Assembly: GCF_003952385.1 (NCBI RefSeq)
Contig: NZ_CP034444.1
Location: forward strand, 3,658,001 to 3,722,000
Reading direction: 5' to 3'
DNA from: Mesorhizobium sp. M1D.F.Ca.ET.043.01.1.1
Lineage (GTDB): Bacteria; Pseudomonadota; Alphaproteobacteria; Rhizobiales; Rhizobiaceae
DNA length: 64,000 bases
A program made the translations under genes and the position numbers. Below, in pieces: positions 10,964-19,607 of this stretch. The first letter of the stretch is position 1. Each line of letters starts with the position of its first letter. The notes beneath the pieces were generated by a model. It ran no database searches. It had not been told where the DNA came from and saw only the letters and a list, made by a program, of their open reading frames with translations.

Positions 10964-11902
10964 ATGCCGATCGAGTTCACGCATGTTCCCGGTAAGCCTG
11001 CCAATGGCGGCTTCTTCTACGATTTCGCCGAGACCGCGACCAAGCTGTCGCTGATCGAGGACGCGGGTTTCCGCAAGCTGGTCGTCGACGATCCGGCCGG
11101 CCTGCTCACCAACATGGACATCGCCGCCCAGACGCTCGACCGCACGGCGTCGCTGGAAGTCGTGCTCACGCACTGGGCCGGCGTGATCGAGCCGACCGTG
11201 GCGGCCAGGCAGCTTGCGACGCTCGACCGCAAAAGCGGCGGCCGCCTGTCGCTCAGGATGCTGAGCGAGCCGCTCTTGGACAGCGACGCCGAGGCGCGGC
11301 CTGTCGGCCACAGCGTGGTGTGGCAGCGCATCGACGAATATCTGGTCCTCTTGAAGCGGCTGTGGTCGAACGACAAGCCCTTCGATCACGAAGGCGCCTT
11401 CTACAGTGTGAGAGGCGGCTATGTGCCGCGCAAGGGTCCACATGGCGCCGACCTCACCATCCGTCTCGGCGGCCAGTCCGGCACGGCGCTCAAGGTCGCC
11501 GGCAGGCACGCCGATGTCTTCGAGCTGGCGGCAGGCTCGCCGGACGAAGTCGCGCGGTTGATGCAGCGTGTGCGCAGCGCCGCCGCCGAGCACGGCCGTG
11601 CCGGCAAGCTGCGCTTCGCGCTTCCAGTGCGCATTCGCTCCGAGGGCTGGTCGGGCGCCTCCGACCGCAGGGCGCTCGAGGTCGCTGGGCCGCCGGCGCA
11701 GCTTGCGCTCTCGCTGTTGCCCTATGCCGCCATGGGCATCGGGGAATTCATGATCACCGGCATCGACCGGCCGAGCGAGATCGCGCGGATCGGCCGCGAG
11801 ATCATCACACTGGTCAACAATTCGTTGGCGCGGCGCGAGGCTGAGATTCCGCAGCCCGGCACGTTTGCATCCCACAGTTTCACCGAAGTTCGCACCGGCT
11901 GA
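10964..11902 (+). CDS. LLM-class flavin-dependent oxidoreductase
   Basis: A 312-residue luciferase-like monooxygenase, close in pattern to alkanesulfonate monooxygenase (SsuD) and related FMNH2- or F420-using enzymes. Family features are the TIM-barrel segments TASLEVVLTHWAG, RLSLRMLSEP and the conserved core GGYVPRKGPHGADL / IRLGGQSGTALKVAGRHADVF with the nitro-binding Gly-rich loop. Several in-frame starts exist (10946, 10949, 10958); ATG 10964 is chosen because GGAGG lies eight bases before it and family members begin with the following strand. A reductase partner is not encoded nearby, and the substrate is unknown. Confidence 0.82.
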   Translation: MPIEFTHVPGKPANGGFFYDFAETATKLSLIEDAGFRKLVVDDPAGLLTNMDIAAQTLDRTASLEVVLTHWAGVIEPTVAARQLATLDRKSGGRLSLRMLSEPLLDSDAEARPVGHSVVWQRIDEYLVLLKRLWSNDKPFDHEGAFYSVRGGYVPRKGPHGADLTIRLGGQSGTALKVAGRHADVFELAAGSPDEVARLMQRVRSAAAEHGRAGKLRFALPVRIRSEGWSGASDRRALEVAGPPAQLALSLLPYAAMGIGEFMITGIDRPSEIARIGREIITLVNNSLARREAEIPQPGTFASHSFTEVRTG

Positions 11903-11979
11903 AACAGATCTGCCCGCAATGTCGGAGGCCGGACCGGCTGCGCCCGGCCTCCGACATTTCCGGGTCGCGTCTATCGCGG

Positions 11980-12912
11980 CTACGGGTCGACTCTCCCTGA
12001 AGGTTGGGATGAGAACTCCAGCCCGTCCATGACATAGTCCGCGAAGAGGAAATCGCGGATGCCGGCGATCCGGCCATGCTCCCAATCGATGAGGATGAAG
12101 TAGCGCGGCGGCGCGTCCGGACGATCCGGGCTGGTGACCAGGATCGCGGGCCGGCCTTCGACGAGGCCGGTGGCAAAATGCCAATGCGTCTCGTCGGCAT
12201 AGCGGCCGAAATAATTGCCGACATATTCCTTGCCCTCGGCGCGAAGCCGATTGACCAGTTCCAGCTTCACGTCATCGGCAAGCAGACCTCGCAAGGCGTC
12301 GAAATCGCGGGCGTTGAAGGCCGCGACATAGTCGCCGAGGCGCCGCATGTCGCGCTGGTCGAGGGCCGGGCGCGGCGTTGCCGCCGCGGGCACGGCGGCC
12401 AGTTTGCGAAGGCTTTCGCGGCCCCGCTGCAGCGCGCCCTTGATCGCAGTTTCCGTGGTTTCGAGGATCTCTCCGATTTCTTCCAGGCTGTGGCCCAGCA
12501 CGTCCTTCAAAACGACGGCGCATCTTTGCGCCGGCGGCAACTGCATCAGCCCGGCAAGGCTGGCCTCGGCGGCGATGCGCGCATCGATGGGAGAGTCTTC
12601 ATCGGCGATCGTATCGGGCTCGACGTCGCTCTCATGCGCCTTGGCGCGGCTCCGCTTGCGTAGGAAATCAAGGGCTGAATTATGCGCGATGCGGAACAGC
12701 CAGGGCTCTGTCTTGTCGGGCATGTCGCCATTCCTGATCGCCACGAAAGCTTTGGCCAGAGCTTCCTGGACGATGTCCTCGCCATCGATGACCGATCCCA
12801 CCATCCGTGAGCAATAACGGTGCAACCGAGCTCTTGAGCCTGCGGCTTCGCGCTCGAAAATGCGAAGCCTGACTTCGGTCGTCGTAGCGGGATGATCCTG
12901 CAAACCGGTCAC
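11980..12912 (-). CDS. ECF sigma factor with C-terminal SnoaL-like domain
   Basis: A 310-residue RNA polymerase sigma factor. Region 2 lies at about 20-90 (DGEDIVQEALAKAFVAIRNG, WLFRIAHNSALDFLRKRSR). Region 4 lies at about 125-180 (LPPAQRCAVVLKDVLGHSLE, EIGEILETTETAIKGALQRG). A SnoaL/NTF2-like domain follows (YVAAFNARDFDALRGLLADD to the end), as in the ECF41-type groups, where the tail regulates activity in place of an anti-sigma factor. GTG 12912 is chosen: AGGAGG precedes it by four bases and overlaps the stop of the upstream ABM gene, so the two are coupled. A much longer frame upstream is only antisense shadow. Confidence 0.85.
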   Translation of the reverse strand: MTGLQDHPATTTEVRLRIFEREAAGSRARLHRYCSRMVGSVIDGEDIVQEALAKAFVAIRNGDMPDKTEPWLFRIAHNSALDFLRKRSRAKAHESDVEPDTIADEDSPIDARIAAEASLAGLMQLPPAQRCAVVLKDVLGHSLEEIGEILETTETAIKGALQRGRESLRKLAAVPAAATPRPALDQRDMRRLGDYVAAFNARDFDALRGLLADDVKLELVNRLRAEGKEYVGNYFGRYADETHWHFATGLVEGRPAILVTSPDRPDAPPRYFILIDWEHGRIAGIRDFLFADYVMDGLEFSSQPSGRVDP

Positions 12913-12920
12913 GCGGCCTC

Positions 12921-13223
12921 CTACTTTTCCACACCGGCTTCGTGAGCGTAGGCCGTATGCCCTATCACGCTCTCGCCGGCTCCAAGCTCCACGATCGCCT
13001 TCATATACTCGGCGAAGCGGGGATCGTTCCGGAAGGCGGCGATGTCGTCGGCCGAACGCCATTGCGAGACGTTGACCACCTTGCTGCCGTCGCCGCCGAC
13101 GACCACGGACGAGGCCAACGAGCCCGGCTGCTTGCTGAAGAAGTTCCGAGTCCCTTCGGCAAGCACCGTTGCGAGGTCCTGCTGCTTGCCGGGCTTGGCG
13201 GTAAAGACGTTGATCAAGGTCAC
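12921..13223 (-). CDS. Antibiotic biosynthesis monooxygenase (ABM) fold protein
   Basis: A 100-residue protein with the ABM ferredoxin-like fold: TLINVFTAKPGKQQDL, then SSVVVGGDGSKVVNVSQW and SADDIAAFRNDPRFAEYMKA. Such proteins oxidise or bind small aromatic or quinone-like molecules. It immediately precedes the ECF sigma gene, whose ribosome site spans its stop codon. ECF41-type sigma factors commonly sit next to small oxidoreductases that they control, so this is a plausible target and partner. The GTG start at 13223 has no good ribosome site. Upstream, in another frame, a signal-peptide-like stretch occurs, so the true N-terminus is uncertain. Confidence 0.75.
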   Translation of the reverse strand: MTLINVFTAKPGKQQDLATVLAEGTRNFFSKQPGSLASSVVVGGDGSKVVNVSQWRSADDIAAFRNDPRFAEYMKAIVELGAGESVIGHTAYAHEAGVEK

Positions 13224-13378
13224 TGCGTCGACATGGCTCGGCTCCGTTTGTCCTGGTGGCGGAGGCCGTCTTGGCTTCCGCCAGCGTCACAACCGTCAAG
13301 ACGAAGGCGATGCCGGGAACGGAACGATGCATGTGAAAAAAAATTTATCGACAGACATTGCGGTCGCGGGATCCCATT

Positions 13379-14053
13379 TCAACCCGTACCCGCCGCAAGC
13401 CGCGACAGGGCCGCGATAACAGCCTCCGAGTCCGCCAGTGCGCCGAAGACGCCGTCCTCGACGGTCACCATGTGGAGCGCCGCCTCGTGCGCCTTTCGGT
13501 CGCCGCTGGCGCAGGCGTCCGCGATCGTCAGGCACTGGAAATTGCGGTCGCAGGCCTCGCGCAGCGTGGTGTGCACGCAGACGTCCGTCGTGCAGCCTGT
13601 GAAGAGCAGGTGCGTTATGTCCCGCGCCCGCAGCACCAGTTCCAGATCGGTATAGGTGAAGGCGCCATTGCAGGTCTTGTCAACGACGATGTCCTGCGGC
13701 TTGACCTCTATGTCGGCGACGATCTGGAAGCCCGGGCTGGAGCGCAGCAGGATGTCGGTGCCGTCCAGCCCCGCCCGCTTGCGGCGCCATTTCTCGTAAG
13801 GCGTCATGTCGGCCATGTCGGCGCGGTAGCCTTGCCTGGTGTGGACGATGGTGAGCCCGGCGGCGCGGGCAACCGCGATCAGCCGGTTCACGGCGGGCAG
13901 GATCGCCCTCAGCGGTGCGGGGTCATAGCCCTTTCTGGCGAAATAGCCCGTCGGCGACAGGAAGTCCTCCTGCAGGTCGATGACGAGCAGCGCGGTGTTT
14001 TGCGGCACCAGCCGGCCGTCATAGGGAAAGTCGAATGGGATCGCCTTGATCAT
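13379..14053 (-). CDS. Isochorismatase-like cysteine hydrolase
   Basis: A 224-residue cytoplasmic hydrolase of the isochorismatase superfamily, whose members cleave C-N or ether bonds (nicotinamidase, biuret, ureidoacrylate and N-carbamoyl amidohydrolases). The catalytic triad is visible: Asp26 in LLVIDLQEDF, Lys126 in VVDKTCNGAF and Cys159 in GCTTDVCV. The start at 14053 (MIKAIPFDFP) has GCAGG upstream; a longer frame to 14119 adds an Arg-rich stretch not typical of the family. The protein resembles ureidoacrylate/biuret hydrolases in having about 30 residues before the first strand end, but the substrate cannot be assigned. It is divergent from the iron-uptake operon. Confidence 0.85.
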   Translation of the reverse strand: MIKAIPFDFPYDGRLVPQNTALLVIDLQEDFLSPTGYFARKGYDPAPLRAILPAVNRLIAVARAAGLTIVHTRQGYRADMADMTPYEKWRRKRAGLDGTDILLRSSPGFQIVADIEVKPQDIVVDKTCNGAFTYTDLELVLRARDITHLLFTGCTTDVCVHTTLREACDRNFQCLTIADACASGDRKAHEAALHMVTVEDGVFGALADSEAVIAALSRLAAGTG

Positions 14054-14181
14054 CGCCTGCTGCCTCGATTTGCCGACCGGAATGGTGGCCCGGCGACGAC
14101 GTCGCAGTCCAGACCTCATTGCGCCCGGTCCGACAATCGAAGCGGCATGGCTATTTGTTGATCGCCAAAGTCACCTTTATA

Positions 14182-14213
14182 GTTGACTAGTAAGCTCATG
14201 TTTTCTAGTCAAC
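14182..14213 (+). promoter_or_regulatory. Inverted repeat, candidate iron-responsive (RirA-type) operator
   Basis: GTTGACTAG (14182-14190) and CTAGTCAAC (14205-14213) form a perfect 9-base inverted repeat with a 14-base spacer. Within it, TGA at 14184-14186 and TCA at 14196-14198 are separated by nine bases, the spacing described for the iron-responsive operator bound by RirA in rhizobia. It lies upstream of the FhuC-like/ExbB/ExbD/TonB operon, where iron control is expected. The regulator assignment is inference. Confidence 0.5.
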
Positions 14214-14267
14214 CGGCGTTGGCCGCCTGGCGACAGCCCGAGGCAGCGGCCGCTTGGGAGACGGACC

Positions 14268-15059
14268 TTGACCGCAGCAGCTACCCAGACAGCTTTTCAT
14301 GTCGACGCGGTGCGCTTTGCCGTCGGCGAGCGCACTCTGCTCGGGCCGGTCTCGTTCGAACTTCAACGCTCGCGGGTCTACGGACTGATCGGTCACAACG
14401 GTTCCGGCAAGTCGACGCTGGTCAAGCTTTTGGCGCGGCAGCAGCCGGCAAGCTCGGGCGACATCCGCTTCGCCGAACGCCCTTTGGCCGGCTGGGGCGC
14501 GCGCGAGCTGGCGCGGGCGCTGGCCTATCTGCCGCAGACCACCCCGGCAGCGACCGGGCTCACCGTGCGGGAGCTCGCGGCGCTCGGGCGTTACCCCTGG
14601 CATGGCGCGCTCGGCCGTTTCGGGCCGCAAGACAGAAGTCATGTCGAGGAAGCGCTGGCGCTGACCGACATGAGCGCTTTCGCCGATCGGCTGGTGGACG
14701 AGCTTTCGGGCGGCGAGAGCCAGCGCGCCTGGCTCGCCATGCTGGTGGCGCAGAATGCAGGCGTCATGATGCTCGACGAGCCGATCTCGGCGCTCGACAT
14801 CGCGCATCAGGTCGAGGTGCTTGGCCTGGTCCGGGACCTCAGCCGCAAGCGCAGCCTATGCGTCGTCGTGGTGCTGCACGATCCCAACATGGCGGCGCGC
14901 TATTGCGACGAGCTGATCGCACTGAAAGAGGGCCGGCTCTTAAGGCGCGGCACCCCCGCCGAGATCATGCAAGGCGAGGTTCTCAGAGACATTTTCGGCG
15001 TCGAGATGGGGGTGCTTGGGCATCCCGTCACCGGCCAGCCCATCGGTTACGTGCAATGA
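14268..15059 (+). CDS. Iron-siderophore/heme-type ABC transporter ATPase (FhuC/FecE-like)
   Basis: A 263-residue ATPase of the FepC/FhuC family, which drives iron-siderophore, heme or cobalamin uptake. It has Walker [10 protein letters not shown] (42-50), Q-loop [20 protein letters not shown], signature [18 protein letters not shown], Walker [13 protein letters not shown] and switch His in [17 protein letters not shown] 14268 is chosen because GGGAG precedes it by seven bases. No matching binding protein or permease is encoded next to it; instead it leads an ExbB-ExbD-TonB operon, with its stop overlapping the exbB start (ATGA). It probably works with an FhuB/FhuD-type permease and binding protein encoded elsewhere. 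Confidence 0.88.
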   Translation: MTAAATQTAFHVDAVRFAVGERTLLGPVSFELQRSRVYGLIGHNGSGKSTLVKLLARQQPASSGDIRFAERPLAGWGARELARALAYLPQTTPAATGLTVRELAALGRYPWHGALGRFGPQDRSHVEEALALTDMSAFADRLVDELSGGESQRAWLAMLVAQNAGVMMLDEPISALDIAHQVEVLGLVRDLSRKRSLCVVVVLHDPNMAARYCDELIALKEGRLLRRGTPAEIMQGEVLRDIFGVEMGVLGHPVTGQPIGYVQ

Positions 15060-15994
15060 TGAAGCGAGGACGAGTCTTGTCCCGGAACAGTTTTTTTGCG
15101 GTGCTGGCCATGTCCGCCATCCTTTCGGCCGGCCCCATTCTCTCGGCTGGTATCGCGCTGGCGCAGGAGCAGCCGGGAGCGCCGGCGCCGGCTGCGCAGA
15201 CGCCGGCCACTGCCGCGCCGACCGAACCGCGCGTTCAGCCGGCTCTGGGCAACGCCGGAGGTGAAGAGCCTTCCGCCATTGCCCTGACGCTGCCGCATGA
15301 CCTGTCGCCCTGGGGCATGTTCATGAACGCCGACATCGTGGTGAAGGCGGTCATGGTCGGGCTTGCCTTCGCCTCGCTGGTCACCTGGACGATCTGGCTC
15401 GCCAAGTCGCTCGAGATCCTCGGCGGCAAGCTGAGAGCCCGCCGCGCGGCGAACGCCATCGGCAACGCCGCGACGCTGATGCAGGCGGCCCGCGCGCTTG
15501 GCCATGGCGGCGGTCCGGGCGCGCTGCTGCTGCGCGCGGCGGAGGAAGAGCGGGCGCTTTCAGTCGGCGCGCTCGACCATGCCTCGGGCGACGGCCTGAA
15601 GGAGCGCGTCACCTCCAGGCTGTCGCGTATCGAGGCCGCTGCGTCGCGGCGCATGTCGCGCGGCACCGGCCTGCTCGCCACGATCGGCTCGACGGCGCCC
15701 TTCGTCGGCCTGTTCGGCACCGTCTGGGGCATCATGAACGCCTTCATCGGCATCTCGCAGGCGCAGACCACCAATCTGGCGGTGGTGGCGCCCGGCATCG
15801 CCGAGGCGCTGCTTGCCACCGCGATGGGCCTGGTGGCGGCCATTCCGGCAGTCGTCATCTACAACGTCTTTGCGCGGTCGATAGCCGGCTACCGGCAGAT
15901 CCTGGCCGATGCTTCCGCCGGCGTCGAGCGGCTGGTCAGCCGCGACCTCGATTTCCGCGCGGTGCCGCCGGCAACGGCCATGGCGGCGGAGTAA
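15056..15994 (+). CDS. exbB: TonB-system proton channel protein ExbB
   Basis: A 312-residue MotA/TolQ/ExbB family inner-membrane protein. It has an N-terminal signal-like segment ([20 protein letters not shown]), an Ala/Pro-rich periplasmic stretch, a first membrane span near residue 100, a cytoplasmic region, and two conserved spans: [20 protein letters not shown] and [18 protein letters not shown]. The long form with a periplasmic extension is usual in alphaproteobacterial ExbB. It forms the pentameric channel that feeds proton-motive force to TonB. The start at 15056 overlaps the ATPase stop; TTG 15077, preceded by GAGGA, is an alternative. The much longer in-frame upstream extension is a shadow of the ATPase gene. 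Confidence 0.93.
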   Translation: MMKRGRVLSRNSFFAVLAMSAILSAGPILSAGIALAQEQPGAPAPAAQTPATAAPTEPRVQPALGNAGGEEPSAIALTLPHDLSPWGMFMNADIVVKAVMVGLAFASLVTWTIWLAKSLEILGGKLRARRAANAIGNAATLMQAARALGHGGGPGALLLRAAEEERALSVGALDHASGDGLKERVTSRLSRIEAAASRRMSRGTGLLATIGSTAPFVGLFGTVWGIMNAFIGISQAQTTNLAVVAPGIAEALLATAMGLVAAIPAVVIYNVFARSIAGYRQILADASAGVERLVSRDLDFRAVPPATAMAAE

Positions 15995-16000
15995 ACGGCT

Positions 16001-16507
16001 ATGGCGGCGCGGATCCGTGAAACGGGCGGCGACGATCTCGAGGAAAGCCACGAGATCAACGTCACCCCGTTCATCGACGTCATCCTGGTGCTTCTGATCA
16101 TCTTCATGGTTGCGGCGCCCTTGGCAACGGTCGACGTCAATGTCGACCTGCCGGGCTCGACGGCGACGCCGGCGCCGCGGCCGGTGACGCCGCTCTTCCT
16201 CACGCTGAAGAGCGATCTCACGCTGGCGATCGGCAATGACGGCGTGCCGCGTCAGGCCCTTGCCGCGGTGCTCGACGCCAGGGCCAAGGGCGACAAGCAG
16301 ACCCGCATCTTCCTGCGCGCCGACAAGACGGTGGGTTATGGCGAGCTGATGGAGGTGATGAATCTGTTGCGCGCCGCCGGCTATCTCAAGGTTGCGCTGG
16401 TCGGGCTGGAGACGGCGTCCGGCACCGGAAGCGCGGCCCCGGCGGGCGGGGCTCCGGCCGCCAGTGGTGGCGCCGCGCCGGCGACGGCCGGAAGCGCGAG
16501 CCAATGA
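16001..16507 (+). CDS. exbD: TonB-system protein ExbD
   Basis: A 168-residue ExbD/TolR family protein: a short cytoplasmic N-terminus, a single membrane span (IDVILVLLIIFMVAAPLATV) containing the essential Asp in NVTPFIDVILV, and a periplasmic domain ending in a Gly/Ala/Pro-rich tail. It sits inside the ExbB pentamer and couples proton flow to TonB movement. It begins six bases after exbB and overlaps tonB by four bases (ATGA). The C-terminal low-complexity tail of about 30 residues is an extra compared with short ExbD proteins. Confidence 0.93.
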   Translation: MAARIRETGGDDLEESHEINVTPFIDVILVLLIIFMVAAPLATVDVNVDLPGSTATPAPRPVTPLFLTLKSDLTLAIGNDGVPRQALAAVLDARAKGDKQTRIFLRADKTVGYGELMEVMNLLRAAGYLKVALVGLETASGTGSAAPAGGAPAASGGAAPATAGSASQ

Positions 16508-17469
16508 CGGCCGCGGCAACAGCAATCTCCCATCCACGCTTCGGCGTCCGTGAAGCCGGTCTGTGGACAGGCGCGGCGGCGGTCATTCTCGCCGCGCATG
16601 TCGCGGTCGCCTATGCGGTGCAGAACCTCAGCTTCGCCGAGGTGCCGGACGGCGGTTCGCCGCCGGCGCTGGCGATCGAAATGGCGCCGCTGGCGCCCGC
16701 GGTGCCGGAAGAGGTGACGACACTCGACGCGGTCACGCCGGCTCCGCGCGATGCGATCGAGAAGACAGTCAGCGAAGCGGAGCCGACGACCGACCAGGCG
16801 CCGCAGCCGGTCGTGGAAGAAGCCGAACCGGCTACCGAACAGCCCGCCGATGTTGATAAGGCCGAACCGGCGGCGCCGACCGTGGCGGCGCTGAGCGAGC
16901 AACCGCCGCTGGAAGAGGCCGTTCCCGACCCGGTCGAGACGGTCGCGCCTGACGTGCCCGTCCCGCTGCCGCAGCCGAAGCCAGTCGAGACGGAAATCAA
17001 GGCAGCCAAACCCGTCGAGGCGAAGACAAAGGCAGAGAAGAAGCCGGTTGAGAAACCGAAGCAGCGGCCGAAGAAGGAAAAGTCGGCGCCGCCGAAGGCG
17101 GTGACGACGGCCAGCATCGAAGCCAGGGCCGGCGCCAAGGCGGCAGCGCCGCATTCCTCCGACGCGGCGCCGCGATCCAGCGTCGGCCCGTCGCGGTGGA
17201 ATTCCAGCCTGGCGGCGTGGATCAGGCGCCACACGCGCTATCCGAGCGCGGCACGGTCGAGAAAGGCCGAAGGCAGCCCCAATGTTACCTTTACGGTGGA
17301 CGCCTCCGGCAGGGTGGTCTCGGCCCGGCTGGCGCGCTTGTCGGGTGACGCGGATCTCGACCGCGCGGCGCTCGGCGCGCTGCAGGGCGCGTCGGTGCCG
17401 GCGCCGCCGGCTGAGCTCGGAGCGCGTGTCACACGAACGGCGCCATTCGTCTTCAGCTTGCGGGACTAG
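16504..17469 (+). CDS. tonB: TonB energy-transducing protein
   Basis: A 321-residue TonB family protein. A single N-terminal membrane span (AAAVILAAHVAVAYAVQNL) is followed by a long Pro/Glu/Lys/Ala-rich periplasmic stretch (about residues 60-225), which spans the periplasm. The C-terminal TonB domain follows, with the family YPSAARSRKAEGSPNVTF and VDASGRVVSARLARLSGD motifs and a final Arg-Thr-Ala-Pro-Phe strand. It contacts TonB boxes of outer-membrane receptors to power iron or cofactor uptake. It is the last gene of the four-gene operon; no TonB-dependent receptor lies in the window. Confidence 0.93.
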   Translation: MTAAATAISHPRFGVREAGLWTGAAAVILAAHVAVAYAVQNLSFAEVPDGGSPPALAIEMAPLAPAVPEEVTTLDAVTPAPRDAIEKTVSEAEPTTDQAPQPVVEEAEPATEQPADVDKAEPAAPTVAALSEQPPLEEAVPDPVETVAPDVPVPLPQPKPVETEIKAAKPVEAKTKAEKKPVEKPKQRPKKEKSAPPKAVTTASIEARAGAKAAAPHSSDAAPRSSVGPSRWNSSLAAWIRRHTRYPSAARSRKAEGSPNVTFTVDASGRVVSARLARLSGDADLDRAALGALQGASVPAPPAELGARVTRTAPFVFSLRD

Positions 17470-17553
17470 GCCTGCGAGACGGATGGTGATAGGCGGCTGG
17501 ACGGTTCAGCTTTAATCAGAGGTGCTGTGGGCTGCCGCCCGCCGAAGAAGCAC

Positions 17554-18945
17554 ATGACGGTATTCACGCGCCGCACTCTTCTAAAGACCGCCGCCGCTGC
17601 CGGTATCGCCGGCGTCGGTGCCTCGACCATCGGCAGGCTGGCCGGCTTTGCAGCCGTGCCCGATCCAGTGGTGCTGAAGACCACCGGCATTCAGGCGCAA
17701 CTGATGGACGGCGCACCGACGAAGAACGTGCTCACCTATGGCGAGGCAGGCCCGCCGCCGGTTGTCAGGATGCGCAAAGGCGAGCTGTTCGCCGCGCGGC
17801 TGGTCAACGGCATCGACGATCCGACCACGATCCACTGGCACGGCATCCGCGTTCCGAACAAGATGGACGGCGTGCCGTTCCTGGTGCAACCCTATGTCTA
17901 CCAGGGCGACCATTTCGACTACGCGTTTTCGCCGCCCGACGCCGGCACCTTCTGGTACCACCCGCACTGCAACACGCTCGAGCAGATGGGCCACGGGCTG
18001 ACCGGTGTCATCGTGGTGGAGAACCCCAGCGATCCGCAATTCGATGCCGAAGCGGTGGTCAATCTGCGCGACTGGCGGCTCGGCGACGACGGCCAGTTCA
18101 TCGCCCCGTTCCGGCCGCGCGACGCGGCGAGGGCCGGCACCTATGGCACGGTGCGCACCGCCAACTGGCTCGACCAGCCGCAATATGACGCGCCGGCCGG
18201 CGGTCTGGTGCGGCTCAGGGCCGCCATCACCGACGTCACGCGCATCTACGCCTTCCGCGTCGACGGCGCAGCGGCGGCCGTCATCGCGCTCGACGGCAAT
18301 CCGGTGCTGCAACGCTTTGCGCCCGATGCCTTGCAGCTCGGGCCCGGCCAGCGGCTGGAGCTTGCCATCCGCATGCCCGATGAAGAAGGCGCGATCGTCA
18401 GCCTGCGCGACGTCCGCGGCACCAAGCCGAAAATCCTGGCGACGCTGCGCGCGGTCGGCAAATCGCTCAAGCGCGACCTGCGCGATCTGCCGCCGCTTGA
18501 GCCGAATCCGGTGGCGGAGGTGGACCTTGGCAGCGCCAGGCGCATTCCGCTGGCGCTCAGCGCCACGGCGGAAAACGTCTCGGCCGACAGCATCTGCGGC
18601 TCGCTCGGCTACAGTTTCTGGGCCATCAACAAGGTGCCGTGGCCGGGCGACACGCCCGACCCGACCGCGCCGCTGGCCGAGCTGAAGCTCGGCAAGAGCT
18701 ACATCATCGACATGGAAAACCTGACGCCGCATTCGCACCCGATCCACTTGCACGGCATGAGCTTCAAGGTGCTGACGTCCTCGACGCGCCAGGTGCAGCC
18801 GCTCGTCTCCGACACCTATCTCATCCAGCCGGATGAGAAAGTTCAGCTCGGCTTCGTCGCCGACAATCCCGGCGACTGGCTGCTGCACTGCCACATCATC
18901 GAGCACCAGAAGACCGGCATGACGAGCTATTTCCGGGTGGGCTGA
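17554..18945 (+). CDS. Multicopper oxidase, Tat-exported
   Basis: A 463-residue periplasmic copper oxidase, about the size of CueO/CopA-like laccases. The twin-arginine signal is at the start (FTRRTLLKTAAAAGIAGVGA). All four copper-binding motifs are seen: HWHG near residue 94, WYHPHCN near residue 137, HSHPIHLHG near residue 393 and HCHIIEHQKTGM close to the end. These supply the type 1 and trinuclear copper sites, used to oxidise Cu(I), phenols or metals with reduction of oxygen to water. ATG 17554 is preferred to GTG 17527 because it places the twin arginines at residues 6-7. The gene stands alone. No methionine-rich CueO-type insert is seen, so a role in copper tolerance is not certain. 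Confidence 0.92.
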   Translation: MTVFTRRTLLKTAAAAGIAGVGASTIGRLAGFAAVPDPVVLKTTGIQAQLMDGAPTKNVLTYGEAGPPPVVRMRKGELFAARLVNGIDDPTTIHWHGIRVPNKMDGVPFLVQPYVYQGDHFDYAFSPPDAGTFWYHPHCNTLEQMGHGLTGVIVVENPSDPQFDAEAVVNLRDWRLGDDGQFIAPFRPRDAARAGTYGTVRTANWLDQPQYDAPAGGLVRLRAAITDVTRIYAFRVDGAAAAVIALDGNPVLQRFAPDALQLGPGQRLELAIRMPDEEGAIVSLRDVRGTKPKILATLRAVGKSLKRDLRDLPPLEPNPVAEVDLGSARRIPLALSATAENVSADSICGSLGYSFWAINKVPWPGDTPDPTAPLAELKLGKSYIIDMENLTPHSHPIHLHGMSFKVLTSSTRQVQPLVSDTYLIQPDEKVQLGFVADNPGDWLLHCHIIEHQKTGMTSYFRVG

Positions 18946-19071
18946 GGTGGTGCAGCGCGAGGCGCTCTCGCCTTCGACCGGAATTCGCGGACTTCCCCGG
19001 CTTGACGCCCTTGCCCGCTTGCCTAGGTAGGCAAGAGGCGCTGGGGCGGCACGCAACTCCGACCGAACGGC

Positions 19072-19566
19072 ATGACATCTTTGCGCATTCGAAAACTTGC
19101 CCTTGTCGCGGCAGGCATCTCCATCTTGTCGTCCTGCGTCATCCCCGACGATACGTCGAGCATCGCCAAGGTCGACGCCACCACGGCCGCTGCCCGCAAG
19201 GAGATGGTCGGCCTCAGCGAGGCCGATGTCCGAATGTGCGCCGGCTTTCCGACCGCGACGGCCGACACGGGACCTTCCGGCCAGATCTGGACCTATCAGC
19301 GCACCGTGCAGCGCGGCAACCTCAGCATCGCGATGCCGACGATGGCGGTCGGCGCGATTCCCGCGGTTGGGGGGTCCGTCAACGTCGCGCCCGGCGGCTA
19401 TTGCAACACGCAGGTTCGCATGGTTGGCGGCCGTGTCGCGGAAGTCACCTATGCCGGCGACAACAATTTGCCGAACAGCATCGATGCGCTCTGCGTCAGC
19501 ACGGTGGACGCGTGCGTCGCCTATGCGCGCCAGCGTAGTCGTAAAGCGACGGCCGTATCGAGGTGA
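19072..19566 (+). CDS. Putative outer-membrane lipoprotein, BamE/OmlA-like pattern
   Basis: A 164-residue exported protein. The N-terminus is a lipoprotein signal (KLALVAAGISILSSC) with the lipobox LSSC and Cys22 as the acylation site. The mature part has GLSEADVRMCAGFPTATADT followed by QIWTYQR, a pattern reminiscent of the SmpA/OmlA/BamE repeat; this likeness is my inference. Two Cys-containing segments follow (GGYCNTQVRM and ALCVSTVDACVAYARQ). The last 27 residues recur in frame at 22313-22392 beyond the curli genes, which marks a duplication. It begins the run of small exported proteins that extends to about 23060. Confidence 0.75.
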   Translation: MTSLRIRKLALVAAGISILSSCVIPDDTSSIAKVDATTAAARKEMVGLSEADVRMCAGFPTATADTGPSGQIWTYQRTVQRGNLSIAMPTMAVGAIPAVGGSVNVAPGGYCNTQVRMVGGRVAEVTYAGDNNLPNSIDALCVSTVDACVAYARQRSRKATAVSR

Positions 19567-19607
19567 ACAGGTGAGATCGGGCGGGCGACGCGAGAGCCCC
19601 GCTTGCT

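Noticed and set aside
12913..13332. N-terminal extension of the ECF sigma factor to 450 residues
   Set aside because: The extra 140 residues overlap the ABM gene in another frame; a good ribosome site is present at GTG 12912.
14183..15055. Long N-terminal extension of exbB giving a 603-residue frame
   Set aside because: This part is the FhuC-like ATPase gene read in another frame; ExbB begins at its own signal peptide near 15056.
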